Positions 31,678 to 43,788 of a stretch of DNA of 64,000 nucleotides are shown here, piece by piece; the first letter of the stretch is position 1; each line of letters starts with the position of its first letter. Location of the stretch: assembly GCA_963853835.1 (NCBI GenBank), contig OY970821.1, positions 51,476,646 to 51,540,645 of the forward strand, in the 5' to 3' direction. A program made the translations under genes and the position numbers. Below the pieces are notes generated by a model that saw nothing but the letters and a program-made list of their open reading frames with translations, made no database searches and was not told the DNA's origin. The stretch comes from Calendula officinalis. Lineage: Eukaryota; Streptophyta; Magnoliopsida; Asterales; Asteraceae.

Positions 31678-34600
31678 TTGTTACTTGAACCTTGAGCCTT
31701 GAGCCTTGAGCGTTGAAACTTTAGCCTTGAGCCTTGAGCCTTCAGCCTTGAGCCATGAGCCTTGAGTCTTAAAACTTGAGACTTGAGCCTTGACTCTTGA
31801 CACTAACGCCTTGAGCCTTGAGCCTTGAGAGTTGAGCCTTGAGCCTTGAGCCTTGAGCCTTGAGCCTTGGACTTAAGCCTTGGACTTGAGCCTTGAGCCT
31901 CGAGCCTTGTCCCTTGAGCGTTGAGCCAGCGTTGAGCCTTGAGCATTGAGTCTTGAGCATTGACACTTGAGCCTTGATCCTTGAGCGTTGACAATGAAGC
32001 GTTGAGCGTTGAGCGTTGAGCGTTGAGCATTGAGCGTTGAGAGTTGATCCTTGAGCCTTGACCCTTGAGCGTTGAGCCTTGAGCCTTGACCCTTGACCGT
32101 TGACCCTTGAGCGTTGACCCTTGAGCCTTGTGCCTTGAGCCTTGAGCCTTGAGCATTGAGCCTTGTTACTTGAACCTTGAGTCTTGAGCCTTGAGCGTTG
32201 AAACTTGAGCCTTGAGCCTTCAGCCTTGAGCCATGAGCCTTGAGTCTTAAAACTTGAGACTTGAGCCTTGACTCTTGACCCTTACGCCTTGAGCCTTGAG
32301 CCTTGAGCCTTGAGCCTTGAGCCTTGTGCCTTGAGCCTTGAGCCTTGAGCCTTGAGCCTTGAGAGTTGAGCCTTGAGCATTGAGCCTTGAGCCTTGAGCC
32401 TTGAGCCTTGAGCCTTGAGCCTTGAGCCTTGGACTTGAGCCTTGAGCCTCGAGCCTTGTCCCGTGAGCGTTGAGCCTTGAGCATTGAGCCTTGAGCCTTG
32501 ATCCTTGAGCCCTGAGCCTTGAGCCTTGAACCGTGAGCGTTGAGCGTTGAGCCTTGAGCCTTGAGCCGTGAGCCTTGAGCCTTGAGCCTTGAGCCTTGAT
32601 CCTTAAGCCTTGAGCCTTTGAGGCTGGAGCCTTGAGCCTGGACCCTGGAGCCTTGAGCGTCGAGCCTGGAGCCTTGAGCCTTTGAGCCCTTAGCCTTAAG
32701 CCTGGAGCCTGGAGCTTTGAGCCTTGCGCCTTACGCCTTGAGCCTTGAGCCTTGAGCCTTCAACGTTGAGCCTTGAGCCTTGAGCCTTGAGCCTTGAGCC
32801 TTGAGCCTTGAGCCTTGAAACTTGAGCCTTGAGCCTTAACCCTTGAGCATTGAGCGTTGACCCTTGAGCCTTGAACATTGAGCCTTGAGCCTTGAGCCTT
32901 GAGACTCTATCCTTGACTCCTGACCATTGTGCCTTGAGCCTTGCGCATTAAGACTTGAGCCTTGAGCCTTGAGCCTTGAGCCTTGAGCCTTGAGCCTTGA
33001 GCCTTGAGCCCTGAGCCTTGAGCCCTGAGCCTTGAGCCTTGATCCTCTAGCCTTGAGCCTTGACCCTTGAGCATTGAGCATTGACCCTTGAGTGTTTACC
33101 CTTGAGCCTTGAGCCTTGAGCCTGGAGCCTTGAGCCTTGAGCTAGAGCGTTGATGCTTGAGCCTTGAACCTTGACATTTGAGCCTTGAGCCTTGAGCCTT
33201 GAGCCTTGAGCCTTGAGCCTTGACCCTTGAGCGTTGACCTTAGAGCATTGACCCTTGAGCCTTGAGCCTTGTGCCTTGAGCCTTGAGCATTGAGCCTTGT
33301 TACTTGAACCTTGAGCCTTGAGCCTTGAGCGTTGAAACTTTAGCCTTGAGCCTTGAGCCTTCAGCCTTGAGCCAGGAGCCTTGAGTCTTAAAACTTGAGA
33401 CTTGAGCCTTGACTCTTGACCCTTACGCCTTGAGCCTTGAGCCTTGAGAGTTGAGCCTTGAGCCTTGAGCCTTGGGCCTTGAGCCTTGAGCCTTGGACTT
33501 GAGCCTTGAGCCTCGAGCCTTGTCCCTTGAGCGTTGAGCCTTGAGCATTGAGTCTTGAGCATTGACCCTTGAGCCTTGATCCTTGAGCCTTGAGCGTTGA
33601 CCATGAAGCGTTGAGCGTTGAGCATTGAGCGTTGAGAGTTGAGCGTTGAGCCTTGAGCCTTGAGCGTTGACCCTTGAGCGTTGAGCCTTGAGCCTTGACC
33701 CTTGACCGTTGACCCTTGAGCGTTGACCCTTGAGCCTTGAGCCTTGTGCCTTGAGCCTTGAGCCTTGAGCATTGAGCCTTGTTACTTGAACCTTGAGTCT
33801 TGAGCCTTGTGCGTTGAAACTTGAGCATTGAGCCTTGAGCCTTGAGCCTTCAGCCTTGAGCCATGAGCCTTGAGTCTTAAAACTTGAGACTTGAGCCTTG
33901 ACTCTTGACCCTTACGCCTTGAGCCTTGAGCCTTGAGCCTTGAGCCTTGAGCCTTGAGCCTTGAGCCTTGAGAGTTGAGCCTTGAGCATTGAGCCTTGAG
34001 CCTTGAGCCTTGAGCCTTGGACTTGAGCCTTGAGCCTCGAGCCTTGTCCCTTGAGCGTTGAGCCTTGAGCGTTGAGCCTTGAGCGTTGAGCCTTGAGCCT
34101 TGAGCCTTGAGCCTTGAACCGTGAGCGTTGAGCCTTGAGCCTTGAGCCTTGAGCCTTGAGCCTTGAGCCTTGATCCTTAAGCCTTGAGCCTTTGAGGCTG
34201 GAGCCTTGAGCCTGGACCCTGGAGCCTTGAGCGTCGAGCCTGGAGCCTTGAGCCTTTGAGCCATGAGCCTTAAGCCTGGAGCCTGGAGCCTTGAGCCTTG
34301 CGCCTTACGCCTTGAGCCTTGAGCCTTGAGCCTTGAGCCTTCAACGTTGAGCCTTGAGCCTTGAGCCTTGAGCCTTGAGCCTTGAGCCTTGAGCCTTGAG
34401 CCTTGAGCCTTGAGCCTTGAGCCTTGAGCCTTGAGCCTTGAGCCTTGAAACTTGAGCCTTGAGCCTTAACCCTTGAGCATTGAGCGTTGTCCCTTGAGCC
34501 TTGAACATTGAGCCTTGAGCCTTGAGACTCTATCCTTGACACTTGACCATTGTGCCTTGAGCCTTGCGCATTGAGACTTGAGCCTTGAGCCTTGAGCCTT

Positions 34601-34830
34601 GAGCCTTGAGCCTTGAGCCTTGAGCCTTGAGCCTTGAGCCCTGAGCCTTGAGCCTTGATCCTCTAGCCTTGAGCCTTGACCCTTGAGCATTGAGCATTGA
34701 CCCTTGAGTGTTGACCCTTGAGCCTTGAGCCTTGAGCCTTGAGCCTGGAGCCTTGAGCCTTGAGCTAGAGCGTTGATGCTTGAGCCTTGAACCTTGACCT
34801 TTGAGCCTTGAGCCTTGAGCCTTGAGCATT
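31678..34830. repeat. Segmental duplication inside the heptamer array, about 1.62 kb period
   Basis: The landmark pairs 31678/32163 and 33297/33779 keep nearly the same internal spacing (485 and 482 bp) at offsets of 1619 and 1616 bp. Neighbouring variant strings (gcgttgaaactt, actcttgaccc, gaggctggagcc, ctctatccttgac) repeat in the same order. The second copy ends near 34830, where the shared order is lost. Confidence 0.8.
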
Positions 34831-35848
34831 GAGCGCTGACCCTTGTGCCTTGAGCCTTGCGCTTTGAGACTTGAGCCTTGAGCCTTGAGCGCTAAGCCTT
34901 AATTCTTGCCCTTCCGCCTTGCGCCTTGACATTGAGCCTTGGGCCTTGTGCCTTGAGCCTTGAGCCTTGATCCTCTAGCCTTGAGCCTTGAGCCTGGAGC
35001 CTTGAGCCTTGACCCTTGAGAATTGACCCTTGAGCCATGAGCCTTGAACCTTGAGCCTTGAGCCTTGAGCCTTGAGCCTTGAGCCTTGAGCCTTGAGCCT
35101 TGAGCCTTGCGCCTTGCGCCTTGAACCTTGAGCCTTGAGCCTTAAAACTTGAGACTTGAGCCTTGACACTTGTCCCTTACGCCTTGAGCCTTGAGCCTCG
35201 AGCCTTGTCCCTTGAGCCTTGACCCTTGAGCGTTGAGCCTTGAGCCTTGAGCCTTGAGCCTTGAGCGTTGACCCTTGAGCGTTGACCCTTGAGCGTCGAC
35301 CCTTAAGCCTTGTGCCTTGAGCCTTGAGCCTTGTAACTTGAACCTTGAGCCTTGAGCCTTGAAACTTGAGCCTTAAGCTTTGAGCCTTCAGCCTTGAGCC
35401 ATGAGCCTTGAGCCTTAAAACTTTAGACTTGAGCTTTGACTCTTGACCCTTACGCCTTGAGCCTTGAGCCTTGAGCCTTGAGCCTTAAGCCTCGCGCCTT
35501 GTCCCTCGAGCCTTGACCCTTGAGCGTTGACTGTTGAGCGTTGAGTCTTTAGCGTTGAGCCTTGAGCCTGGAGCCTTGAGCCTTGAGCCTTGAGCCTTGA
35601 GCCTTTAGCCTTGAGCCTTGAGCCTTGAGCCTTGAGCCCTCAGCGTTGACGCTTGAGCCTTGAACCTTGACCTTTGAGCCTTGAGCATTGAGCGTTGAGC
35701 GTTGAGCCTTGAGCCTTGAGCCTTGGGCCTTGAGCCTTGAGCCTTGAGCCTTGAGCCTGGAGCCTTGAGCCTGGAGCCTTGAGCCTTGAGCCTTGAGCCT
35801 TGAGCCTTGAGCCTTGTGCCTTGAGCCTTGAGCCTTGAGCCTTGAGCC

Positions 35849-38260
35849 TTGTTACTTGAACTGTGAGCCTTGAGCCTTCAGCGTTGAAACTTGAGCCTTG
35901 AGCCTTGAACCTTGAGCCATGAGCCTTAAAACTTGAGACATGAGCCTTGACTCTTGACCCTTACGCCTTGAGCGTTGAGCCTTGAGCCTTGAGCGTTGAT
36001 CGTTGAACCTTGAGCCTTGAGCCTTGGACTTGAGCCTTAAGCCTCGAGCCTTATCCCTTAAGCGTTGACCCTTGAGCGTTGACCCTTGAGCGTTGAGCCT
36101 TGAGCCTTGAGTCGTGAGCCATGAGCCTTAAGCCTGGAGCCTTGAGCCTGGACCCTAGAGCCTTGAGCGTCGAGCCTGGAGCCTTGAGACTGGAGCCTGG
36201 AGCCTTTGAGCCTTAAGCCTTAAGCCTGGAGCCTGGAGCCTTAAGCCTTGAGCCTTGCGCCTTCAGCCTTGAACCTTGAGCCTCCAGCGTTGAGCCTTGA
36301 GCCTAGAGCCTTGGGCCTTGAGCGTTGACCCTTGAGCGTTGACCCTTGAGCGTTGACCCTTAAGCCTTGAGCCTTGAGCCTTGAGCCTTGTGCCTTGAGC
36401 CTTGAGCCTTGAGTCTTGAGCCTTGTTACTTGAACCTTGAGCCTTGAGCCTTGAAACTTGAGCCTTAAGCCTTGAGCCTTAAGCCTTGAGCCATGAGACT
36501 TGAGCCTTAAAACTTTAGACTTGAGCTTTGACTCTTGACCCTAACGCCTTGAGCCTTGAGCCTTGAGCCTCGAGCCTTGTCCCTCGAGCCTTGACGCTTG
36601 AGCGTTGACTGTTGAGCGTTGAGTCTGGAGCGTTGAGCCTTGAGCCTGGAGCCTTGACCCTTGAGCCTAGAGCCTTTAGCCTTGAGCCTTGAGCCTTGAG
36701 CCTTGAGCCTTGAGCCTTGAGCCTTGAGCCTTGAGCCTTGAGCCTTGATCCATGAGCCTTGAGCCTTGAGCCGTGAGCCTTGAGCCTTGAGCCTTGAGCC
36801 CTGAGCGTTGATGCTTGAGCCTTGACCCTTGACCTTTGAGCCTTGAGCCTTGAGCGTTGAGCATTGAGCCTGGAGCCTTGAGCCTTGAGCCTTGAGCCTT
36901 GAGCCTTGAGCCTTGGGCCATGAGCCTTGAGCCATGAGCCTTGAGCCTTGAGCCCTGAGCCCTGAGCCTTGAGCCTTGAGCCTTGAGCCTTGAGCCTTGA
37001 GCCTTGAGCCTTGAGCCTTGAGCCTTGAGCCTTGAGCCTTGAGCCTTGAGCCTTGTTACTTGAACTGTGAGCCTTGAGCCTTCAGCGTTGAAACTTTAGC
37101 CTTGAGCCTTGAACCTTGAGCCTTGAGCCTTGAGCCATGAGCCTTAAAACTTGAGACATGAGCCTTGACTCTTGACCCTTACGCCTTAAGCGTTGAGCCT
37201 TGAGCCTTGAGCGTTGATCGTTGAACCTTGAGCCTTGAGCCTTGAGCCTTAGACTTGATCCTTAAGCCTCGAGCCTTATCCCTTAAGCGTTGACCCTTGA
37301 GCGTTGACCCTTGAGCGTTGAGCCTTGAGTCGTGAGCCATGAGCCTTGAGCCTTGAGCCTTGAGCCTGGAGCCTTGAGCCTGGACCCTAGAGCCTTGAGC
37401 GTCGAGCCTGGAGCCTTGAGCCTGGAGCCTGGAGCCTTTGAGCCTTAAGCCTTAAGCCTGGATCCTGGAGCCTTAAGCCTTGAGCCTTGCGCCTTCAGCC
37501 TTGAACCTTGAGCCTCCAGCGTTGAGCCTTGAGCCTAGAGCCTTGGGCCTTGAGCGTTGTCCCTTGAGTGTTGACCCTTGAGCGTTGACCCTTAAGCCTT
37601 GAGCCTTGAGCCTTGAGCCTTGTGCCTTGAGCCTTGAGCCTTGAGCCTTGAGCCTTGTTACTTGAACCTTGAGCCTTGAGCCTTGAAACTTGAGCCTTAA
37701 GCCTTGAGCCTTCAGCCTTGAGCCATGAGACTTGAGCCTTAAAACTTTAGACTTGAGCTTTGACTCTTGACCCTTACGCCTTGAGCCTTGAGCCTTGAGC
37801 CTCGAGCCTTATCCCTCGAGCCTTGACGCTTGAGCGTTGACTGTTGAGCGTTGAGTCTTGAGCGTTGAGACTTGAGCCTGGAGCCTTGACCCTTGAGCCT
37901 AGAGCCTTTAGCCTTGAGCCTTGAGCCTTGAGCCTTGAGCCTTGAGCCTTGAGCCTTAAGCCTTGAGCCTTGAGCCTTGATCCATGAGCCTTGAGCCTTG
38001 AGCCGTGAGCCTTGAGCCTTGAGCCTTGAGCCTTGAGCCCTGAGCGTTGATGCTTGAGCCTTGACCCTTGACCTTTGAGCCTTGAGCCTTGAGCCTTGAG
38101 CGTTGAGCATTGAGCCTGGAGCCTTGAGCCTTGAGCCTTGGGCCATGAGCCTTGAGCCTTGAGCCTTGACCCTTGAGCCTTGAGCCCTGAGCCTTGAGCC
38201 TTGAGCCTTGAGCCTTGACCCTTGAGCGTTGAGCGTTGAGCCTTGAGCCTTGAGCCTTGA
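35849..38260. repeat. Segmental duplication inside the heptamer array, about 1.2 kb period
   Basis: The private variant ttacttgaactgtgagcc occurs at about 35851 and 37055 (1204 bp apart), and the following landmark at 36423 recurs at 37655 (1232 bp apart). The intervening order of variants is shared, with small length differences. Confidence 0.75.
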
Positions 38261-41200
38261 GCCTTGAGCCTTGAGCGTTGAAACTTGAGCCTTGAGCCTT
38301 GAACCTTGAGCCTTGAGCATTGAGCCATGAGCCTTGAGCCTTAAAACTTGAGACATGAGCCTTGACTCTTGACCCTTACGCCTTGAGCCTTGAGCCTTGA
38401 GCATTGAGCGTTGAGCCTTGAGCCTTGAGCCTTGGACTTGAGCCTTGAGCCTCGAACCTTATCCCTTGAGCGTTGACCCTTGAGCATTGACCCTTGAGCG
38501 TTGAGCCTTGAGCGTTGAGCCTTGAGCCGTGAGCCTTGAGCCTTGAGCCTTGAGCCTTGAGCCTTGAGCCTTGATCCTTGAGCCTGGAGCCTTTGAGCCT
38601 GGAGCCTTGAGCCTTGACTTTTGAGCCTTGAGCGTCGAGCCTGTAGCCTTGAGCCTTCGAGCCTTAAGCCTTAAGCCTGGAGCCTGGAGCCTTGATCCTT
38701 GAGCCTTGCGCCTTGAGCCTTGAGCCTTGAGCCTTCAGCGTTGAGCCTTGAGCCTTGGGCCTTGAGCCTCGAGCCTTGAGCATTGCGCCTTGAGACTTGA
38801 GCCTTGATCCTCTAGCCTTGAGCCTTGAGCCTTGAGCCGTGATCCTTGAGCCTTAAAACTTGAGACTTGAGCCTTAACACTTGACCCTTGCGCCTTGAGC
38901 CTTGCGTCTTGAGCCTTGAGCCTTGAACCTTGAGCCTTAAGCCTTTAGCCTTGAGCCTTGAGCCTTGAGCCTCGAGCCTTGTCCCTTGAGCATTGACCCT
39001 TGAGCATTGACCCTTGAGACTTGAGCCTTGAGACTCTAGCCGCGAGCCTAGAGCCTTGAGCCTTGAGCCTTGAGCCTTGAGCCTTGAAACTTGAGACTTG
39101 AACCTTGACTCTTGACCATTGCGCCTTGAGCCTTGCGCATTAAGACTTGAGCCTTGAGCCTTGAGCCCTAAGCCTTGATTCTTGCCCTTGCGCCTTGCGC
39201 CTTGACCTTGAGCCTTGCGCCTTGTGCCTTAATCCTTGAGCCTTGATCCTCTAGCCTTGAGCCTTGAGCCTTGAGCCTTAAGCATTGACCCTTGAGCGTT
39301 GACCCTTGAGCCTTGAGCCTTGAGCCTTGAGCCTTGGGTCTTGAGCCTTGAGCCTTGAGCCTTGAGCCTTGAGCCTTGAGCCTTGACCCTTGAGCCTTGA
39401 GCCTTGAGCCTTGAGCCTTGAGCCTGGAGCCGTGAGCCTTGAGCCTTGAGCCTTGATCCTTGAGCCTGGAGCCTTTGAGCCTGGAGCCTTGAGCCTTGAC
39501 CCTAGAGCCTTGAGCGTCGAGCCTGGAGCCTTGAGCCTGTAGCCTTGAGCCTTCGAGCCTTAAGCCTTAAGCCTGGAGCCTGGAGCCTTGAGCCTTGCGC
39601 CTTGAGCCTTGCGCCTTGAGCCTTGAGCCTTCAGCGTTGAGCCTTGAGCCTTGGGCCTTAAGCCTCGAGCCTTGAGCATTGCGCCTTGAGCCTTGAACCT
39701 TGATCCTCTAGCCTTGAGCCTTGAGCCGTGATCCTTGAGCCTTAAAACTTGGGACTTGAGCCTTAACACTTGACCCTTGCGCCTTGAGCCTTGCGTCTTG
39801 AGCCTTGAGCCTTGAACCTTGAGCCTTAAGCCTTGAGCCTTGAGCCTCGAGCCTTGTCCCTTGAGCATTGACCCTTGAGCATTGACCCTTGAGCCTTGAG
39901 CCTTCAGCCTTGAGCCTTGAACCTTGAGCCTTGAGCCTTGAAGCTTGAGACTTGAACCTTGACTCTTGACCATTGCGCCTTGAGCCTTGCGCATTAAGAC
40001 TTGAGCCTTGAGCCTTGAGCCCTAAGCCTTGATCCTTGCCCTTGCGCCTTGCGCCTTGACCTTGAACCTTGAACCTTGAGCCTTGAGCCTTGAGCCATTA
40101 GCCTTGAGGCTTAAAACTTGAGACATGAGCCTTGACTCTTGACCCTTACACCTTAAGCCTCGAGCCTTGAGCCTTGAGCCTCGAGCCTTGTCCCTTGAGC
40201 ATTGACCCTTGAGCCTTGAGCCTTGAGCCTTGAGCCTTGAGCCTTGAGCCTTGAGCCTTGAACCTTGAGCCTTGAGCCTTGAAACTTGAGACTTGAACCT
40301 TGACTCTTGACCATTGCGCCTTGAGCCTTGCGCATTAAGACTTGAGCCTTGAGCCTTGAGCCCTAAGCCTTGATCCTTGCCCTTGCGCCTTGCGCCTTGA
40401 CCTTGAGCCTTGCGCCTTGTGCCTTAATCCTTGAGCCTTGATCCTCTAGCCTTGAGCCTTGAGCATTGAGCCTTGAGCATTGACCCTTGAGCGTTGACCC
40501 TTGAGCCTTGAGCCTTGAGCCTTGGGCCTTGAGCCTTGAGCCTTGAGCCTTGAGCCTTGAGCCTTGAGCCTTGAGCCTTGAGCCTTGAGCCTTGAGCCTT
40601 GAGCCTTGAGCCTTGAGCCTTGTGCCCTGAGCCTTGAGCCTTGAGCCTTGAGCCTTGTTACTTGAACCTTGAGCCTTGAGCCTTGAGCGTTGAAACTTGA
40701 GCCTTGAGCCTTGAACCTTGAGCCTTGAGCCTTGAGCCTTGAGCCATTAGCCTTGAGGCTTAAAACTTGAGACATGAGCCTTGACTCTTGACCCTTACGC
40801 CTTGAGCCTTGAGCCTTGAGCCTTGAGCCTTGAGCCTTGAGCGTTGAGCCTTGAGCTTTGAGCCTTGAGCCTTTGACTTGAGCCTTAAGCCTCGAGCCTT
40901 ATCCCTTGAGCGTTGACCCTTGAGCTTTGACCCTTGAGCGTTGAGCCTTGAGCATTGAGTCGTGAGCCGTGAGCCTTGAGCCTGGAGCCTTGAGCCTGGA
41001 GCCTGGAGCCTTAAGCCTTAAGCCTGGAGCCTGGAGCCTTGAGCCTTTAGCCTTGCGCCTTCAGCCTTGAGCCTTGAGCCTTCAGCGTTGAGCCTTGAGC
41101 CTTGAGCCTTGAGCCTTGGGCCTTGAGCCTTGACCGTTGACCCTCGAGCGTTGACCCTTGAGCGTTGACCCTTAAGCCTTGAGCCTTGAGCCTTGTGCCT

Positions 41201-42793
41201 TGAGCCTGGAGCCTTGAGCCTTGAGCCTTGAGCCTTGTTACTTGAACCTTGAGCCTGGAGCCTTGAAACTTGAGCCTTAAGCCTTGAGCCTTCAGCCTTG
41301 AGCCATGAGACTTGAGCCTTAAAACTTTAGACTTGAGCTTTCACTCTTGACCCTTACGCCTTGAGCCTTGAGCCTTGAGCCTTGAGCCTTGAGCCTCGAG
41401 CCTCGAGCCTTGTCCCTCGAGCCTTGACCCTTGAGCGTTGACTGTTGAGCGTTGAGTCTTGAGCGTTGAGCGTTGAGCCTGGAGCCTTGAGCCTTGAGCC
41501 TAGAGCCTTTAGCCATGAGCCTTGAGCCTTGAGCCTTGAGTCTTTAGCCTTGAGCCTTGAGCCTTGAGCCTTGAGCCTTGAGCCCTGAGCATTGATGATT
41601 GAGCCTTGAACCTTGACCTTTGAGCCTTGAGCGTTGAGCGTTAAGCCTTGAGCCTTGAGCCTTGAGCCTTGGGCCATGAGCCTTGAGCCTTGAGCCTTGA
41701 GCCTTGAGCCTTGACCCTTGAGCCTTGACCCTTGACCCTTGACCCTTGAGCCTTGACCCTTGAGCGTTGAGCCTTGAGTCTTGAGCCTTGAGCCTTGCGC
41801 CTTGAGCCTTGAGCCTTGAGCCTTGAGCCTTGAGCCTTGAGCCTCAACCTCGGCCGGAACTCCGACCTCGGCCCGAACTTCAACCTCGGCCTGAAAATCA
41901 TCCTCGGCCCGAACACCGAACTTCGGCCCGAACACCACTTCGGCCCGAACAACACTTCGGCCCGAACATCCCACTTCGGCCCGAACACCACTTCGGCCCG
42001 GACATCCCTCTTCGGCCCGAACTCTTCAATATCCAAGATTGTGTGACAAAAGGTGCTATACTAAAACATTCATAACTTTCAGCTCGGGTGTCCGTTTCAC
42101 GCCTACGAGTAACCAAAATAGCTGGTTCATTCGTCACTGCCAAGAACAAGTTCGGCCCGAACTCTTCACTGTTCCCGGCCCGAACTTCATTTTCGGCCCG
42201 AACTTCAACCTCGGCCCGCACTCCGACCTCGGCCCGAACTTCAACCTCGGCCCGAACATCATCCTCGGACCGAACACCGAACTTCAGCCCGAACACCATT
42301 TCGGCCCGAACATCCCACTTCGGCCCGAACACCACTTCGGCCCGAACATCCCTCTTCGGCCCGAACTTTTCAATATCCAAGATTGTGTGACAAAAGGTGC
42401 TATACTAAAACATTCATAACTTTCAACTCGGGTGTCTGTTTCACGCCCACGAGTAACCAAAATAGCTGGTTCGTTCGTCACTGCCAAGAACAAGTTCGGC
42501 CCGAACTCTTCACTGTTCCCGGCCCGAACTTCATTTTCGGCCCGAACTACAACCTCGGCCCGAACTTCAACCTCGGCCAGCACTCCGACCTCGGCCCGAA
42601 CTTCAACCTTGGCCCGAACATCATCCTCGGCCCGAACACCGAACTTCAGCCCGAACACCACTTCGGCCCGAACATCCCACTTCGGCCCGAACACCACTTC
42701 GGCCCGAACATCCCTCTTCGGCCCGAACTCTTCAATATCCAAGATTGTGTGACAAAAGGTGCTATAATAAAACATTCATAACTTTCAGCTCGG

Positions 42794-43788
42794 GTGTCCG
42801 TTTCACGCCCACGAGTAACCAAAATATCTGGTTCGTTCGTCACTTCCAAGAACAAGTTCGGCCCGAACTCTTCACTGTTCCCGGCCCGAACTTCATTTTC
42901 GGCCCGAACTTCAACCTCGGCCCGAACTTCAACCTCGGCCCGAACTCCGACCTCGGCCCGAACTGCAACCTCGGCCCGAACATCATCCTCGGCCCGAACA
43001 CCGAACTTCGGCCCGAACATCCCACTTCGGCCCGAACACCACTTCGGCCCGAACATCCCTCTTAGCCCGAACTCTTCAATATCCAAGATTGTGTGACAAA
43101 AGGTGTTATACTAAAACATTCATAACTTTCAGCTCGGGTGTCCGTTTCACGCCCACGAGTAACCAAAATAGCTGGATCGTTCGTCACTGCCAAGAACAAG
43201 TTCTGCCCGAACACTTCACTGTTCCCGGCCCGAACTTCATTTTCAGCCCGAACTTCAACCTCAGCCCGAACTTCAACCTCGGCCCGCACTCCGACCTCGG
43301 CCCGAACTTCAACCTCGGCCCGAACATCATCCTCGGCCCGAACACCGAACTTCGGCCCGAACAACACTTCGGCCTGAACATCCCTCTTCGGCCCGAACAT
43401 CCCTCTTCGGCCCGAACTCTTCAATATCCAAGATTGTGTGACAAAAGGTGCTATACTAAAACATTCATAACTTTCAGCTCGGGTGTCCGTTTCACGCCCA
43501 CGAGTAACCAAATTATCTGGTTCGTTCGTCACTGCCAAGAACAAGTTCGGCCCGAACTCTTCACTGTTCCCGGCCCGAACTTCATTTTCGGCCCGAACTT
43601 CGACCTCGGCCCGAACTGCAACCTCGGCCCGAACATCATCCTCGGCCCGAACACCGAAATTCTGCCCGAACACCACTTCGGCCCGAACACCACTTCGGAC
43701 CGAACATCCTTCTTCGCCCGAACTCTTCAATATCCAAGATTGTGTGACAAAATGTGTTATACTAAAACATTCATAACTTTCAGCTCGG
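42794..43788. repeat. SatC block P-Q-R, first copy
   Basis: Three monomers identified by private variants: P (ccaaaatatctgg, ctcttagcccg), Q (caagttctgcccg, ggcccgcactcc) and R (ccaaattatctgg, gaaattctgcccg). The same ordered trio recurs at 53445-54475 and 61320-62331. Confidence 0.85.

Larger units (their letters stand above)
29937..41844. repeat. Heptamer minisatellite (TTGAGCC)n, about 11.9 kb
   Basis: Head-to-tail TTGAGCC units, on the order of 1700 copies, all in one orientation. Clean runs (for example 30840-30950) alternate with degenerate stretches carrying recurrent variants: TTGACCC, TTGAGCG, TTAAGCC, TTGAACC, TTGCGCC. Longer landmark phrases such as ttgttacttgaac recur at 31678, 32163, 33297, 33779, 35849, 36423, 37053, 37655, 40655 and 41235, showing segmental duplication on top of the 7-bp period. 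On the minus strand GGCTCAA has no stop in any frame and encodes GSRLKAQ in all three frames, which explains the many long frames there. No gene is supported. Confidence 0.97.

Noticed and set aside
29863..41516. Many minus-strand frames of 60-241 codons with GSRLKAQ repeats
   Set aside because: A stop-free 7-bp unit gives the same heptapeptide in all three frames (7 codons = 21 bp = 3 units). They overlap each other in several frames, start at chance ATGs, and have no domain or upstream signal.
29937..41844. Heptamer array as a variant telomere
   Set aside because: TTGAGCC lacks the G-run on one strand typical of telomere repeats, is very degenerate, and is internal, with another satellite continuing beyond it.
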